Shown one piece after another: positions 8,840 through 17,946 of a stretch of DNA of 64,000 bases. Made by a program: the position numbers and the translations under genes. The stretch is from Nonomuraea ceibae. Its GTDB lineage: Bacteria; Actinomycetota; Actinomycetes; Streptosporangiales; Streptosporangiaceae. The first letter of the stretch is position 1. Every line of letters begins with the position of its first letter. Where the stretch lies: the NCBI RefSeq assembly GCF_019396325.1, contig NZ_JAHKRO010000020.1:42191-106190 (forward strand). The letters are read 5' to 3'. A model generated the notes under the pieces. It saw only the letters and a program-made list of their open reading frames with translations, searched no databases and was not told the DNA's origin.

Positions 8840-9888
8840 GAGTGTTGTGCGAGCTTCTCCGCCATTTCGGCGTCGATGAGGGCCTGGGTGACGGCGTTCA
8901 GCTCGCCGTCGAGAACCTGGTCGAGGTTATACGCCTTGAAGCCGACGCGGTGGTCGGAGATGCGGTTTTCCGGGAAGTTGTAGGTGCGGACGCGCTCGGA
9001 GCGGTCGACGGTGCGCACCTGCGACTTGCGTTCGGCCTGCGCGGCGGCGTCGGCCTCCTCCTGGGCGATGGCCAGCAGCCGGGCGCGCAGGATGCGCATC
9101 GCCGACTCCTTGTTCTGCAGCTGACTCTTCTCGTTCTGGCAGGAGACGACGACGCCGGTGGGCAGGTGGGTGATGCGCACGGCGGAGTCGGTGGTGTTGA
9201 CGCTCTGGCCGCCGGGGCCGCTGGAGCGGTAGACGTCGATGCGCAGGTCGTTGGGGTCGACCTGGACCTCGACGTCCTCGGCCTCCGGGTAGACCAGCAC
9301 GCCGGCGGCGCTGGTGTGGATGCGGCCCTGCGACTCGGTGACGGGCACCCGCTGCACGCGGTGCACGCCGCCCTCGTACTTGAGCCTGGACCACACGCCG
9401 TCGTCGCCCTTGGCCTTGATCGCGACCGTGACGTCCTTGTAGCCGCCGAGGTCGGACGGCTGGCTGTCGATGATCTCGGTCTTCCAGCCGATGCGCTCGG
9501 CGTAGCGCAGGTACATGCGCAGCAGGTCGCCGGCGAACAGCGCGGACTCCTCACCGCCCTCGCCCGCCTTGATCTCCATGATGATGTCCTTGTCATCGTT
9601 GGGATCACGCGGGATGAGCAGGTGTTTGAGCCGTTCCTCCAGCTGGGGGATGCGCGTCTCGATCTCGGCGGCCTCTTCGGCGAACGCCTCGTCCTCGCGG
9701 GCCAGCTCCTTGGCGGCCGTCAGGTCCTCGCGGGCCGTCTCCAGCTCGCGGTAGGTGCCGACGATCGGGGTGAGCTGCGCGTAACGCTTGCCGAGCGTGC
9801 GGGCCCTGCCCTGGTCGGCGTGCACGGCGGGGTCGGCGAGCTGCATCTCCAGCTCGGAATACTCCTTGAGCAACTCGTCGAGGTTCAC
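8836..9888 (-). CDS. prfA: Peptide chain release factor 1
   Basis: Recognises UAA and UAG stop codons and triggers peptide release on the ribosome. The 350-residue product contains the codon-reading tripeptide PVT in [14 protein letters not shown] near residue 190. The catalytic GGQ occurs in [17 protein letters not shown] near 235. The sequence is full length. It lies downstream of rpmE and upstream of prmC and tsaC on the minus strand. RF1 rather than RF2 is indicated by the P-x-T motif and the absence of SPF. Confidence 0.97.
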   Translation of the reverse strand: MNLDELLKEYSELEMQLADPAVHADQGRARTLGKRYAQLTPIVGTYRELETAREDLTAAKELAREDEAFAEEAAEIETRIPQLEERLKHLLIPRDPNDDKDIIMEIKAGEGGEESALFAGDLLRMYLRYAERIGWKTEIIDSQPSDLGGYKDVTVAIKAKGDDGVWSRLKYEGGVHRVQRVPVTESQGRIHTSAAGVLVYPEAEDVEVQVDPNDLRIDVYRSSGPGGQSVNTTDSAVRITHLPTGVVVSCQNEKSQLQNKESAMRILRARLLAIAQEEADAAAQAERKSQVRTVDRSERVRTYNFPENRISDHRVGFKAYNLDQVLDGELNAVTQALIDAEMAEKLAQHS

Positions 9889-9933
9889 CGTGGGTCCTTC
9901 GTCGTGCGGGTGGGCGGGCCGTGCACCAAGAAA

Positions 9934-9970
9934 CGCCGGCCCGGCGCACGCGGGTGCGTCGGAGCCGGCG
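9934..9970 (-). terminator. Intrinsic terminator after rpmE
   Basis: Read on the minus strand, a 7-base outer stem (CGCCGGC with GCCGGCG) encloses an inner CGCAC/GTGCG stem and is followed by TTTCTT. It lies just past the rpmE stop (9980) and before prfA, so it would limit read-through of the abundant ribosomal-protein message. Confidence 0.5.
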
Positions 9971-9979
9971 TCGCTGAAG

Positions 9980-10198
9980 CTACTTGCCCGAGGCCTTCTT
10001 GCCGAAGCGCTTCTCGAAGCGCGCCACCCGGCCGCCGGTGTCGAGGATCTTCTGCTTGCCCGTGTAGAACGGGTGGCAGGCGGAGCACACGTCGGCGTGG
10101 ATGACGCCGTTCTTGGCGGTGCTGCGGGTGGTGAACGTGTTGCCGCAGGTGCAGGTGACCTGGGTCACGTGGTAGTCGGGGTGGATGTCGGGCTTCAT
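9980..10198 (-). CDS. rpmE: Ribosomal protein L31, zinc-binding form
   Basis: A 72-residue large-subunit ribosomal protein. It has the zinc ligands in VTCTCGNTF (near residue 15) and [14 protein letters not shown] (near 37), so it is the C+ zinc-containing type rather than the zinc-free paralogue induced in zinc starvation. The start is ATG 10198 ([10 protein letters not shown]) with AAAGGA about 8 bases upstream; a longer frame to 10243 lacks family support. The lysine-rich tail ends in GKKASGK. Confidence 0.96.
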   Translation of the reverse strand: MKPDIHPDYHVTQVTCTCGNTFTTRSTAKNGVIHADVCSACHPFYTGKQKILDTGGRVARFEKRFGKKASGK

Positions 10199-10409
10199 GG
10201 TTTTCCTTTCGGGGTGCGGTCGCCGGGTCGCCTCTGAGCTCATGGCGGGAACCGGTACCGCAGCAAGCGGTCGGCTACCAGTGTGCCAGATGGTTCAACC
10301 AGCCCGGGCCACCGGCCATTCCCCGATCTTCCCCCGGTCTTCACGGCGGCGTCACGCTAGGCTCCCCCGCACATACCATCACTTTCACCACCGAAGGGTC
10401 ACTCATCGG

Positions 10410-11417
10410 ATGAGAAGAACGGTGCGGTCGCTCATAGCGGCCGCCACGGGGGTCGCTGTTCTGTTCGGGGGTCCTGCCGCAGCCGCCCAGGAGGCCAAGC
10501 AGCCGGACTTCACCAGTGCCGGCTGGTCCGGCGCGTACGTCCCGCTCCAGGGGGAGACGGGAGCGACGGCCACGCTGAAGCTCAGGGACCCGGAGACGGT
10601 CAAGGGCGTGAAGGGCGCCATCGAAGCCCCGGGCAAGGCCGAACGGCCCGTCACGTTCGACGTGAAGCCCGGCGAGGCCGTGGTGACCGGCCGCTGGGCC
10701 ATCGGCGCGAACGACCCGCCCGGCGACTGGAAGCTCACCGTCACCGTCACGCGCGACGCCCCGCGTGACAACACCTTCAGCGTCAAGGTCGCCGGCAAGC
10801 AGAGCATCACCGACGCCTCCGTCACCCCCGACCCCGTCAGGCTCGTCAAGGGCAAGGACGTGGAGGTCAAGGTCGAGGCCGCGGTCAAGGGCGCCCGGAC
10901 GGTGACGGCCAAGCTGCGCAGCGACACGACGAGGAAGTTCTACGACCTCGGCGTCATGGCGCTGGAGCCCGACGGCCACCACCGCGGCTCCACGTACTTC
11001 AGCGACGACACCGCGCCCGGCGCGTGGACGCTGGAGGTGTACGCGACCCGCGGCGGCGAGGCGCTCAAGGGCGTCGTCCCGTTCACCGTCGAGGCCCCGG
11101 CCGCCGGCGTCAGCCGCAAGGCCACCGCCAGGGTCACCATCAGCGCCGCCAAGAAGGTCAAGCAGGGCAGGAGCTTCAAGGTGTACGGCAAGGCGTACCG
11201 GGGGGCCAAGCCGTACAAGGGCACGAAGCTGCGCATCTACTTCAAGGCCAAGGGCACCAAGACGTACAAGCTCGTCGCGTACGCGAAGACGAACGCCTCC
11301 GGCAGGTACACCCGCACGTTCAAGGCCGTGAAGGACGGCTACTACCGCGTCAGGTCGCTCGCCACGAGCAAGACGCGCGGCGCGCTGTCGCCGCAGCGGC
11401 TCGTGGACGTCCGCTAG
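10410..11417 (+). CDS. Secreted protein with Ig-like repeats
   Basis: A 335-residue exported protein. MRRTVRSLIAAATGVAVLFG is a twin-positive signal peptide, with a likely cleavage after AAAA near residue 26. The mature part looks like two or three beta-sandwich segments (WSGAYVPLQGETGATATLKL; ITDASVTPDPVRLVKGKDVE). A lysine-rich C-terminal segment follows (KQGRSFKVYGKAYRGAKPYK, then TNASGRYTRTFKAVKDGYYR) that resembles Ig-like/carboxypeptidase-regulatory folds in actinomycete wall proteins. No catalytic motif is seen. It is monocistronic, divergent from rpmE and convergent with rho. Confidence 0.75.
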   Translation: MRRTVRSLIAAATGVAVLFGGPAAAAQEAKQPDFTSAGWSGAYVPLQGETGATATLKLRDPETVKGVKGAIEAPGKAERPVTFDVKPGEAVVTGRWAIGANDPPGDWKLTVTVTRDAPRDNTFSVKVAGKQSITDASVTPDPVRLVKGKDVEVKVEAAVKGARTVTAKLRSDTTRKFYDLGVMALEPDGHHRGSTYFSDDTAPGAWTLEVYATRGGEALKGVVPFTVEAPAAGVSRKATARVTISAAKKVKQGRSFKVYGKAYRGAKPYKGTKLRIYFKAKGTKTYKLVAYAKTNASGRYTRTFKAVKDGYYRVRSLATSKTRGALSPQRLVDVR

Positions 11418-11436
11418 AACGCAGCCCTGACACACG

Positions 11437-11472
11437 CGGAAGCGGCGGGAGGGGATCCTCCCGCCGCTTCCG
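11437..11472. terminator. Bidirectional terminator between the secreted-protein gene and rho
   Basis: A perfect 16-base-pair stem (CGGAAGCGGCGGGAGG with its complement) with a 4-base GGAT loop, followed by GTTTCG on the plus strand. It lies 20 bases after the plus-strand stop and 12 bases past the rho stop, so it serves both converging transcripts. Confidence 0.85.
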
Positions 11473-11483
11473 TTTCGTACACG

Positions 11484-13496
11484 CTAGTCGCGGTCGTTGC
11501 TCACCGTGGTCTTCTGGACCTGGAGCAGGAACTCCGCGTTGGACTTGGTCTCCTTCATCTTCTCCAGGAGCAGCTCCAGCGCCTGCTGCATGTCGAGCGC
11601 GTGCAGCACCCGGCGCAGCTTCCAGACGATCTGGAGCTCTTCCTTGGCCATGAGGATCTCTTCCTTACGGGTGCCGGACGCGTCGACGTCCACCGCGGGG
11701 AAGATGCGCTTGTCGGCCAGGGAGCGGTTGAGCTTGAGCTCCATGTTGCCGGTGCCCTTGAACTCCTCGAAGATGACCTCGTCCATCTTGGACCCGGTCT
11801 CGACCAGGGCCGTGGCGAGGATCGTCAGCGAGCCGCCGTTCTCGATGTTGCGGGCGGCGCCGAAGAAGCGCTTGGGCGGGTAGAGGGCCGTGGAGTCGAC
11901 ACCACCCGACAGGATGCGCCCGGACGCCGGGGCCGCCAGGTTGTAGGCGCGGCCGAGCCGGGTGATCGAGTCGAGCAGGACGACCACGTCGTGGCCCAGC
12001 TCCACCAGGCGCTTGGCGCGCTCGATGGCGAGCTCGGCGACCGTGGTGTGGTCCTCGGCCGGACGGTCGAAGGTCGAGTGGATGACCTCGCCCTTGACCG
12101 ACCGCTGCATGTCGGTGACCTCTTCGGGCCGCTCGTCCACGAGCACGACCATCAGGTGGCACTCGGGGTTGTTGCGGGTGATCGCGTTGGCGATCGACTG
12201 CAGCACCATCGTCTTGCCGGCCTTGGGCGGCGAGACGATGAGACCGCGCTGGCCCTTGCCGATCGGCGACACGAGGTCGATGATCCGCGTGGTCAGGATG
12301 TTGTGCTCGGTCTCCAGGCGCAGGCGCTCCTGCGGGTAGAGAGGCGTGAGCTTGTTGAAGTCGGGCCGGTTGCGGGCCTGCTCCGGGTCCATGCCGTTGA
12401 CGGTGTCGAGGCGGACCAGGGCGTTGAACTTCTCGCGGCGCTCGCCCTCGCGCGGCTGGCGGACGGCGCCGGTGATGACGTCGCCCTTGCGCAGGCCGTT
12501 GCGGCGGATCTGGGCCAGCGAGACGTACACGTCGTTGCTGCCCGGCAGGTAGCCGCTCGTCCTGACGAACGCGTAGTTGTCGAGGATGTCGAGGATGCCG
12601 GCGATCGGGATGAGGACGTCGTCGTCGCCGATCACGGGCTCGCTGCTGTCGAAGCGGTCACGGCCACGGCCGCGGTTGCGCTCCCTGAACCGGCCGCGCC
12701 GGCCACGGCCGCCGCGCTCGTCGTCGTCGCCGCCACGCTGGTCGCCGCGCTGGTCGCCGCGCTGGTCACGCTGGTCGCCACGGCTGCCGGAGTCGGCGGT
12801 CCGCTGGTCGGCGCGACCGTCACGGCCGTCACGGCCATCGCGACCGTCACGACCGTCACGACCGCCGTCGCGGCTGTCGCGGGCGCCGTCACGGCTGTCG
12901 CGGATGTCGCGGGCGGCATCGCGGCCGCCCTCGCCGCGGTCGTTGCCGGAGCGGTCACCGCGGTCACGGCGCTCGCCGCGGCTGCGGCGCTCACGACGGC
13001 TCTCGCCGCGCTCGCCACGCGAGTCGCCCTGCGGCGCCTCCGCAGGCTGCACGGGCTGTACGGGCTGCTCGACGACCGACTCGGCCGGAGCCGCCACGGG
13101 CTCGGCGACCGGGGCCGCGGCCACCGGCTCGGGGGCCTGCACCGCGGGTTCGTCAGCGGTCTTCACACGGGAACGTTCCCGGCGCGTCCTGGTGGGCCGC
13201 TCGGCGGCCGGGGCCGCGTCGACCGCGGCAGGCGCCTCGGCCGCCGCAGCGGGGGCGCCGTCTCCCGTGCCACCCTGCTTCTCCTGGATGGCCGCGATGA
13301 GCTGGCTCTTCCGCATGCGCCCGGTCCCGCTGATGCCCAGTTCGGCGGCCATCTTCTGCAGCTCGGGCAGCACCTTGGCGGACAGGCCGGTGCCGGAGCG
13401 ACGCGCACGAGGCTTGGCCGCGGCGCGGGTGGGGGTGTCGCCGGACGCCGCAGATGTGCCTGGTGCGTCGGAGAGGAGTTCGGTGGTGTCGCTCAA
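11484..13496 (-). CDS. rho: Transcription termination factor Rho, actinobacterial long form
   Basis: A hexameric RNA-dependent ATPase that ends transcription. Its 670 residues begin with a helical N-terminal region ([20 protein letters not shown] near 45). A long R/D/G-rich insert follows (about 150-275, with repeated SRDG and DGRDGRDG). Then come the cold-shock RNA-binding domain ([20 protein letters not shown]) and the ATPase core with Walker A SPPKAGKT and the Q-loop/R-loop region [15 protein letters not shown]. The frame opens with TTG 13496, with AAGGA 9 bases upstream. The large insert is characteristic of high-GC Actinobacteria and binds structured RNA in studied relatives. Confidence 0.97.
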   Translation of the reverse strand: MSDTTELLSDAPGTSAASGDTPTRAAAKPRARRSGTGLSAKVLPELQKMAAELGISGTGRMRKSQLIAAIQEKQGGTGDGAPAAAAEAPAAVDAAPAAERPTRTRRERSRVKTADEPAVQAPEPVAAAPVAEPVAAPAESVVEQPVQPVQPAEAPQGDSRGERGESRRERRSRGERRDRGDRSGNDRGEGGRDAARDIRDSRDGARDSRDGGRDGRDGRDGRDGRDGRADQRTADSGSRGDQRDQRGDQRGDQRGGDDDERGGRGRRGRFRERNRGRGRDRFDSSEPVIGDDDVLIPIAGILDILDNYAFVRTSGYLPGSNDVYVSLAQIRRNGLRKGDVITGAVRQPREGERREKFNALVRLDTVNGMDPEQARNRPDFNKLTPLYPQERLRLETEHNILTTRIIDLVSPIGKGQRGLIVSPPKAGKTMVLQSIANAITRNNPECHLMVVLVDERPEEVTDMQRSVKGEVIHSTFDRPAEDHTTVAELAIERAKRLVELGHDVVVLLDSITRLGRAYNLAAPASGRILSGGVDSTALYPPKRFFGAARNIENGGSLTILATALVETGSKMDEVIFEEFKGTGNMELKLNRSLADKRIFPAVDVDASGTRKEEILMAKEELQIVWKLRRVLHALDMQQALELLLEKMKETKSNAEFLLQVQKTTVSNDRD

Positions 13497-13953
13497 CTAA
13501 AAGGTCCTTCCCAGGGGTCGGGCGCCGGTTTCGTTCAGCCGGGCGTCCCGGAGGTGCTTGCGATCCGGCGGGACAGACCGGGTCGGGGTGCACTTTGCGA
13601 TCTTCGGCCGCCGCTGGGGACGGTCGCGACTCTTGGCCAGGGGTTCTTCCGCGCAGTCACAGAGCCGTGACGCTTGGCTGACACCCCCGAGATTGCTGCC
13701 GCCAGCCAGATGTCGAGGTGATTCGAACGCGCAGCTCCCCGTCGTCGCCACCTCACGTCGGGCCAACCGGGTGTGGGCCAACCGGAGGCAACGGATTCCG
13801 GGGAGACAGCCGCGCTGCTCACGCCTCGCGACGTGAAGCATGATGCAGCGATGTACGGCTGACAAGCACGCACCCAACAAGGGGGCATCTGGTGCGGCTA
13901 TCAGCCTAACATCACCAGCGCACACGGCTATTCCCTGAAGGTCTAAAGAGGCA
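13497..13953 (-). promoter_or_regulatory. Long rho leader and promoter region
   Basis: 457 bases between thrB and rho with no convincing gene. A 163-residue frame crosses it but has no recognisable features; its TAG touches the rho TTG. On the minus strand TGT-TAGGCT (TAGGCT at 13903-13908) is an extended -10-like element about 400 bases upstream of rho, which would give a leader long enough for Rho autoregulation. No convincing -35 box is present. Confidence 0.4.
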
Positions 13954-14916
13954 TCAGCGTGTCTCGGGGAACTGAACGGTCGCACCACCAGGGTCGACGT
14001 CCATTAGCTGGATGTGCCAGTCATTACCCACTTCTGGCGCGATCAAATCCTGCGAATCCGAGGTCGAAAACGCAAGGACCGTGGGACCCGCTCCCGAAAC
14101 GACCGCGGGCACGCCCACTGCACGCAGACGTTCTACCAGATCCACGCTCTCAGGCATCGCAGGCGCGCGGTAGTGCTGGTGGAGCCTGTCTTCGGTGGCG
14201 GCGAGCAGCAGCGCCCGATCCGGGCTCCGGGTCAGCGCCGCGATCAGCAACGCGGCCCGGCCGGCGTTGAAGGAGGCGTCCTTGTGGGGCACGTCCTTCG
14301 GCAGCAGCCCCCGGGCGGTCTCCGTCGACAGCCGCGTCGCCGGAACGAGCACGACAGGACGGACGCCCGCGTCGGGAACCAGCTTCACCCTACGCGGTGC
14401 GCCGTCATGCTCGGTCCAGGCGATCGTCAGGCCCCCGGCCAGGCACGGGGCGACGTTGTCGGGGTGCCCTTCCATCTCGGTCGCCAGCGCCAGCACGTCG
14501 TCGTCGCTCAGCACCGCGTCGCCGTGCGGCGGGTCACCGCGTGTCACGTCGCCGTGCGTCGCGGCGCCGTGCGTGGCGCCGGCCAGGCTCCGGGCCGCGA
14601 GGATGCCCGCGCAGACGGCCGCCGACGAGCTGCCCAGGCCGCGCGCGTGCGGGATGCTGTTACGGCAGTGCATGCGGATCCCGGCGGGCTGGGGCAGACC
14701 CATCCGGTCGTACGTCTTCCGCATCGCCCTCACGACGAGATGGCCCTCGCCGGTGTCCACCTCACCGGCGCCCTCGCCCTCGACGGTCACCCGCGCCCCG
14801 TCGCCGTCGAGCGTCACCCGTACGTGGTCGTACAGGCTCAGCGCCAGGCCCAGGGAGTCGAACCCGGGGCCCAGGTTGGCCGACGTGGCCGGCACGCGGA
14901 TGTCAACGGTGGTCAT
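13954..14916 (-). CDS. thrB: Homoserine kinase
   Basis: A GHMP-family kinase that phosphorylates homoserine in threonine synthesis. The 320-residue product shows PATSANLGPGFDSLGLAL at the N-terminus, the nucleotide loop IPHARGLGSSSAAVCAG near residue 88, and SGAGPTVLAF near 285. A histidine/glycine/aspartate-rich insert of about 22 residues near 115-137 (with THGDVTRGD) is not part of the usual fold. It follows thrC (stop 15210) by about 290 bases on the same strand. Confidence 0.95.
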   Translation of the reverse strand: MTTVDIRVPATSANLGPGFDSLGLALSLYDHVRVTLDGDGARVTVEGEGAGEVDTGEGHLVVRAMRKTYDRMGLPQPAGIRMHCRNSIPHARGLGSSSAAVCAGILAARSLAGATHGAATHGDVTRGDPPHGDAVLSDDDVLALATEMEGHPDNVAPCLAGGLTIAWTEHDGAPRRVKLVPDAGVRPVVLVPATRLSTETARGLLPKDVPHKDASFNAGRAALLIAALTRSPDRALLLAATEDRLHQHYRAPAMPESVDLVERLRAVGVPAVVSGAGPTVLAFSTSDSQDLIAPEVGNDWHIQLMDVDPGGATVQFPETR

Positions 14917-14935
14917 TCATCGGCCCTTTCTTCGT

Positions 14936-14961
14936 GGGGCGTGCCGGTTCTCGCACGCCCC
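14936..14961 (-). other. Hairpin between thrC and thrB
   Basis: GGGGCGTGC (14936-14944) pairs with GCACGCCCC (14953-14961) in a 9-base stem only 20 bases upstream of the thrB start. It may be a weak terminator or mRNA-processing structure in the 293-base thrC-thrB spacer, which otherwise holds no gene that I can see. There is no T-run, so attenuation is a guess. Confidence 0.35.
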
Positions 14962-15209
14962 CTCCGCACACACCTGCCCTCGGCGCACACCCCGAGCCCG
15001 GGACGTACGCCGTGAGGCCGTGCCGTTCGTTCGTGAGGCCCTCGCCTCCACCCTGAGCGCCGTACCGGGGCGCCGGGCTCCGGCGTACCCCGACTCGCCG
15101 TACCGGCGCTGAGAGGGGGGACGGCGGGTGGGTTCTCGGGTGGGTTCGCGTCTCCCCGCCCCAGCCCTCAGTGCGGTGGGGAGGGGGTGCCGCCCTGGGG
15201 CGGGCATGG

Positions 15210-16268
15210 TCAGGCGAGGCCGAGGGCGGCGGCGGCCGCGTGGACGTCGATGGGGATGGTGACCGGCGAGGGGGCGCCGGAGATGGCCCAGTCGGGGTCC
15301 TTGAGGCCGTTGCCGGTGACCGTGCAGACGATCCGCTGCCCCGGCTCGACGAGGCCCTGGGCGTGGGCCTGGAGGAGGCCGGCGACGCTGGCCGCCGAGG
15401 CGAGCTCGACGAAGACGCCCTCTTCCTGGGCGAGGAGCTTGTAGGCGGCGGCGATCTGCCGGTCGGTGACCGACTGGATGGCGCCGCCGGACTCGTCGCG
15501 GGCCGCGGTGGCGAGCTGCCAGGAGGCGGGGTTGCCGATGCGGATGGCCGTGGCGATGGTGTGGGGGTGGGTGACGGGGGCGCCGTCGACGATGGGCGCC
15601 GCGCCGCTGGCCTGGAAGCCGAACATGCGCGGCCGCTTGGTGGCGATGCCGTCGTCGGCGTATTCCTGGTAGCCCATCCAGTAGGCGGAGATGTTGCCGG
15701 CGTTGCCGACGGGGATGCAGTGGATGTCGGGGGCGTCGCCGAGCGTGTCGACGATCTCGAACGCCGCGGTCTTCTGCCCCTGGAGTCGGAACGGGTTGAC
15801 GGAGTTGACCAGGGCGATCGGGTAGTTGGACGACAGCTTGCGCGTCATCTCCAGGCAGTCGTCGAACGAGCCCTCGACCTGGAGCAGCGTGGCGCCGTGG
15901 ACGAGCGCCTGGGCGAGCTTGCCCATCGCGATCTTGCCTCGGGGCACCAGGACGGCGCAGGTGAGGCCGGCGCGGACCGCGTAGGCGGCGGCCGAGGCGG
16001 AGGTGTTGCCGGTGGAGGCGCAGATGACCGCCTTGGCCCCTTCCTCCACGGCCTTGCTGATGGCCATGGTCATGCCACGGTCCTTGAAGCTGCCCGTCGG
16101 GTTGGCGCCTTCGACCTTGAGGTAGACGTCGCAACCGGTGAGGGCGGAGACGCGGTGCGCGGGCACCAGCGGCGTCCCGCCTTCGAGGAGCGTGATGACG
16201 GGCGTCTTCGTGGTGACCGGGAGCCGCTCTCGGTACTCCTCGATGAGGCCACGCCACGACCTGCTCAT
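15210..16268 (-). CDS. thrC: Threonine synthase
   Basis: A PLP enzyme that converts O-phosphohomoserine to threonine. The 352-residue product carries the PLP-lysine motif [11 protein letters not shown] near residue 55, [14 protein letters not shown] near 80, the phosphate-binding [15 protein letters not shown] near 185, and GNGLKDPDW near 325. The start is ATG 16268 ([16 protein letters not shown]) with GGGAGA upstream. A longer frame to 16370 has no family support. The length is that of the short actinobacterial ThrC. Confidence 0.96.
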   Translation of the reverse strand: MSRSWRGLIEEYRERLPVTTKTPVITLLEGGTPLVPAHRVSALTGCDVYLKVEGANPTGSFKDRGMTMAISKAVEEGAKAVICASTGNTSASAAAYAVRAGLTCAVLVPRGKIAMGKLAQALVHGATLLQVEGSFDDCLEMTRKLSSNYPIALVNSVNPFRLQGQKTAAFEIVDTLGDAPDIHCIPVGNAGNISAYWMGYQEYADDGIATKRPRMFGFQASGAAPIVDGAPVTHPHTIATAIRIGNPASWQLATAARDESGGAIQSVTDRQIAAAYKLLAQEEGVFVELASAASVAGLLQAHAQGLVEPGQRIVCTVTGNGLKDPDWAISGAPSPVTIPIDVHAAAAALGLA

Positions 16269-16425
16269 TGGTCTCTCCCTACCTGCGCTGTTGGGCACCG
16301 AGTGTACGGGGTCCGCAGGGGGGAGGCGGATGGGCGTCCAGCGTGTGGACACGGGCCCTGACATCCCCATTATTCAGGAAATTCTCAGCATCCCCCGCTA
16401 GGGTCGGAGCAGGGGGTTCACAACC

Positions 16426-17907
16426 ATGAACGCGCGTCCTGCTTTGCCGCAGAACGACTATTCAGCCTTGACGCCACCGGAGCTCGGCTCCTGGTCGCCT
16501 GCCCTGTCCGTGAGCGTGGTGATCCCCGCGCACGGCGGGCCGCATCTGGATCTGACGCTGGCGGCGCTGGCGGCGCAGACGTATCCCGGCCACCTCATGG
16601 AGGTCCTGGTCGTGGACGACGGCAGCGAGCCGCCGATCCGCCTGCCGGAGATCCGCCCGGACAACACGCGGATCGTCCGCCCGAGCACGGGCTGGGGCAT
16701 CTCCAACGCCGTCAACGCGGGCGCCAACGCCGCCGACGGCGAGATCATCCAGCGGCTCGACGCCGACATGGTGACCTGCCGCGAGCACATCGAGGCGCTG
16801 GCCCGCTGGCACCACGTGACGGACTACCTGGTCACGATCGGCATGAAGCAGTTCGTGGAGGCGCCGCCGCTGACCGCCCGCCAGGTGGCCGGGGCCGCGC
16901 ATCTGGGCGAGCTGTTCGACCTGGACGCGGCGGTGCCCAGCTCGACCGAGGCGACGATCGCCAAGACCGACGGCCTGCGCAAGAGCCGCAACCCGTACCA
17001 CGTCTGCACCGGCCCGACGTTCGCGCTGCCCAGGGACGTCTTCCACGCGACCGGCGGCCTCGACCCGAACGTGCTGCGCGGCGAGGACACCGAGTTCGCC
17101 TACCGGCTGGCCATGCAGGGCGTGGTGTTCGTGCCGGACCCGGAGGCGCGGGCGGTCCACCTGGGGCTGCCCGCCCAGCACCGCGACCGCGAGCGCGCCG
17201 TGCGGGCCGTCGAGCCCTACCTGGCGCACCGCATCCCGCTCCGGCGCGACCTGCGCAAGGACCGGGGCCGCCGGTGGCTGGTCCCGTACGTGGAGGTCGT
17301 CCTTGACGTGACGGACACCTCCGAGTCGGTGGTGCGGCAGGCGGTGTCGGCGGCGCTGGACGGCAAGCTGCAGGACGTGGCCGTCACGCTGGTCGGGCCG
17401 TGGTCGCGGCTGCACGACGGGCGGCGTTCGGTGCTCGGCGACCCGTGCTTCGAGCTGCGGCTGATGCGTGACCTGTTCGCGCACGACGAGCGGGTCAGGC
17501 TCATCGACGAGGCGGCGCCGACGCCCGCGCCCGCGCCGTTCCGCTACCGGGGGCCGGTGGACGTGCCGCTGCACCGGGTGACGCTGGACCGCATGATCGA
17601 GACGGTGCAGAAGGACCTGACGGGCGTGCTGGTCGTGGACCTGCCCGACGGCCGCGCCGCCCGCCTGGAGCGCACGTCGGCGCTGGCCCGGGCGTTGCTG
17701 CTCACCGGGCCCGGTGACGACCTGGACGAGGTCGTCCGTGAGACCCACGGGGTGCGGCATGTGTCGCCGGAGCGTTACTGGCCGCAGCCGTCGGAGCGGC
17801 AGCCCGCGCCGGTGACGATCCCCGCGGCGCCCGGCGTCACCGCCGACGCCGAGGCCGAGCAGTCCTCGCTGTTCGGCCGCCTGAAAGCTGCCCTCCGCCC
17901 CAACTGA
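16426..17907 (+). CDS. Family 2 glycosyltransferase with C-terminal extension (GT-1)
   Basis: A 493-residue predicted cytosolic or membrane-associated transferase moving a sugar from a nucleotide donor. The GT-A half (about 1-260) has VSVVIPAHGG, VVDDGSEPP, the metal-binding LDADM near residue 108, and GEDTEFAYRLAMQG near 225. The second half (WLVPYVEVVLD; VTLVGPWSRLHDGRR) is shared with the three other long transferases in this island and may recognise acceptor or partners. There is no transmembrane segment. It stands alone between thrC and the convergent gene at 17947. Donor and acceptor cannot be read from sequence. Confidence 0.85.
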   Translation: MNARPALPQNDYSALTPPELGSWSPALSVSVVIPAHGGPHLDLTLAALAAQTYPGHLMEVLVVDDGSEPPIRLPEIRPDNTRIVRPSTGWGISNAVNAGANAADGEIIQRLDADMVTCREHIEALARWHHVTDYLVTIGMKQFVEAPPLTARQVAGAAHLGELFDLDAAVPSSTEATIAKTDGLRKSRNPYHVCTGPTFALPRDVFHATGGLDPNVLRGEDTEFAYRLAMQGVVFVPDPEARAVHLGLPAQHRDRERAVRAVEPYLAHRIPLRRDLRKDRGRRWLVPYVEVVLDVTDTSESVVRQAVSAALDGKLQDVAVTLVGPWSRLHDGRRSVLGDPCFELRLMRDLFAHDERVRLIDEAAPTPAPAPFRYRGPVDVPLHRVTLDRMIETVQKDLTGVLVVDLPDGRAARLERTSALARALLLTGPGDDLDEVVRETHGVRHVSPERYWPQPSERQPAPVTIPAAPGVTADAEAEQSSLFGRLKAALRPN

Positions 17908-17946
17908 GGGCCCACGTACGGCCGCGCCCGGTCCCAAGGGGGCCGG

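Noticed and set aside
11601..13670. Plus-strand frame of 689 residues opposite rho
   Set aside because: Antisense shadow of the Rho coding sequence; its alanine/valine-rich stretch mirrors the Arg/Asp/Gly insert.
13700..13760. tRNA-like GTTCGAATC on the minus strand
   Set aside because: The flanking stem does not pair and no anticodon arm or acceptor stem can be drawn.
14855..14885. tRNA T-arm-like GGGTTCGACTCCC
   Set aside because: It is inside thrB where it encodes the conserved GPGFDSLG.
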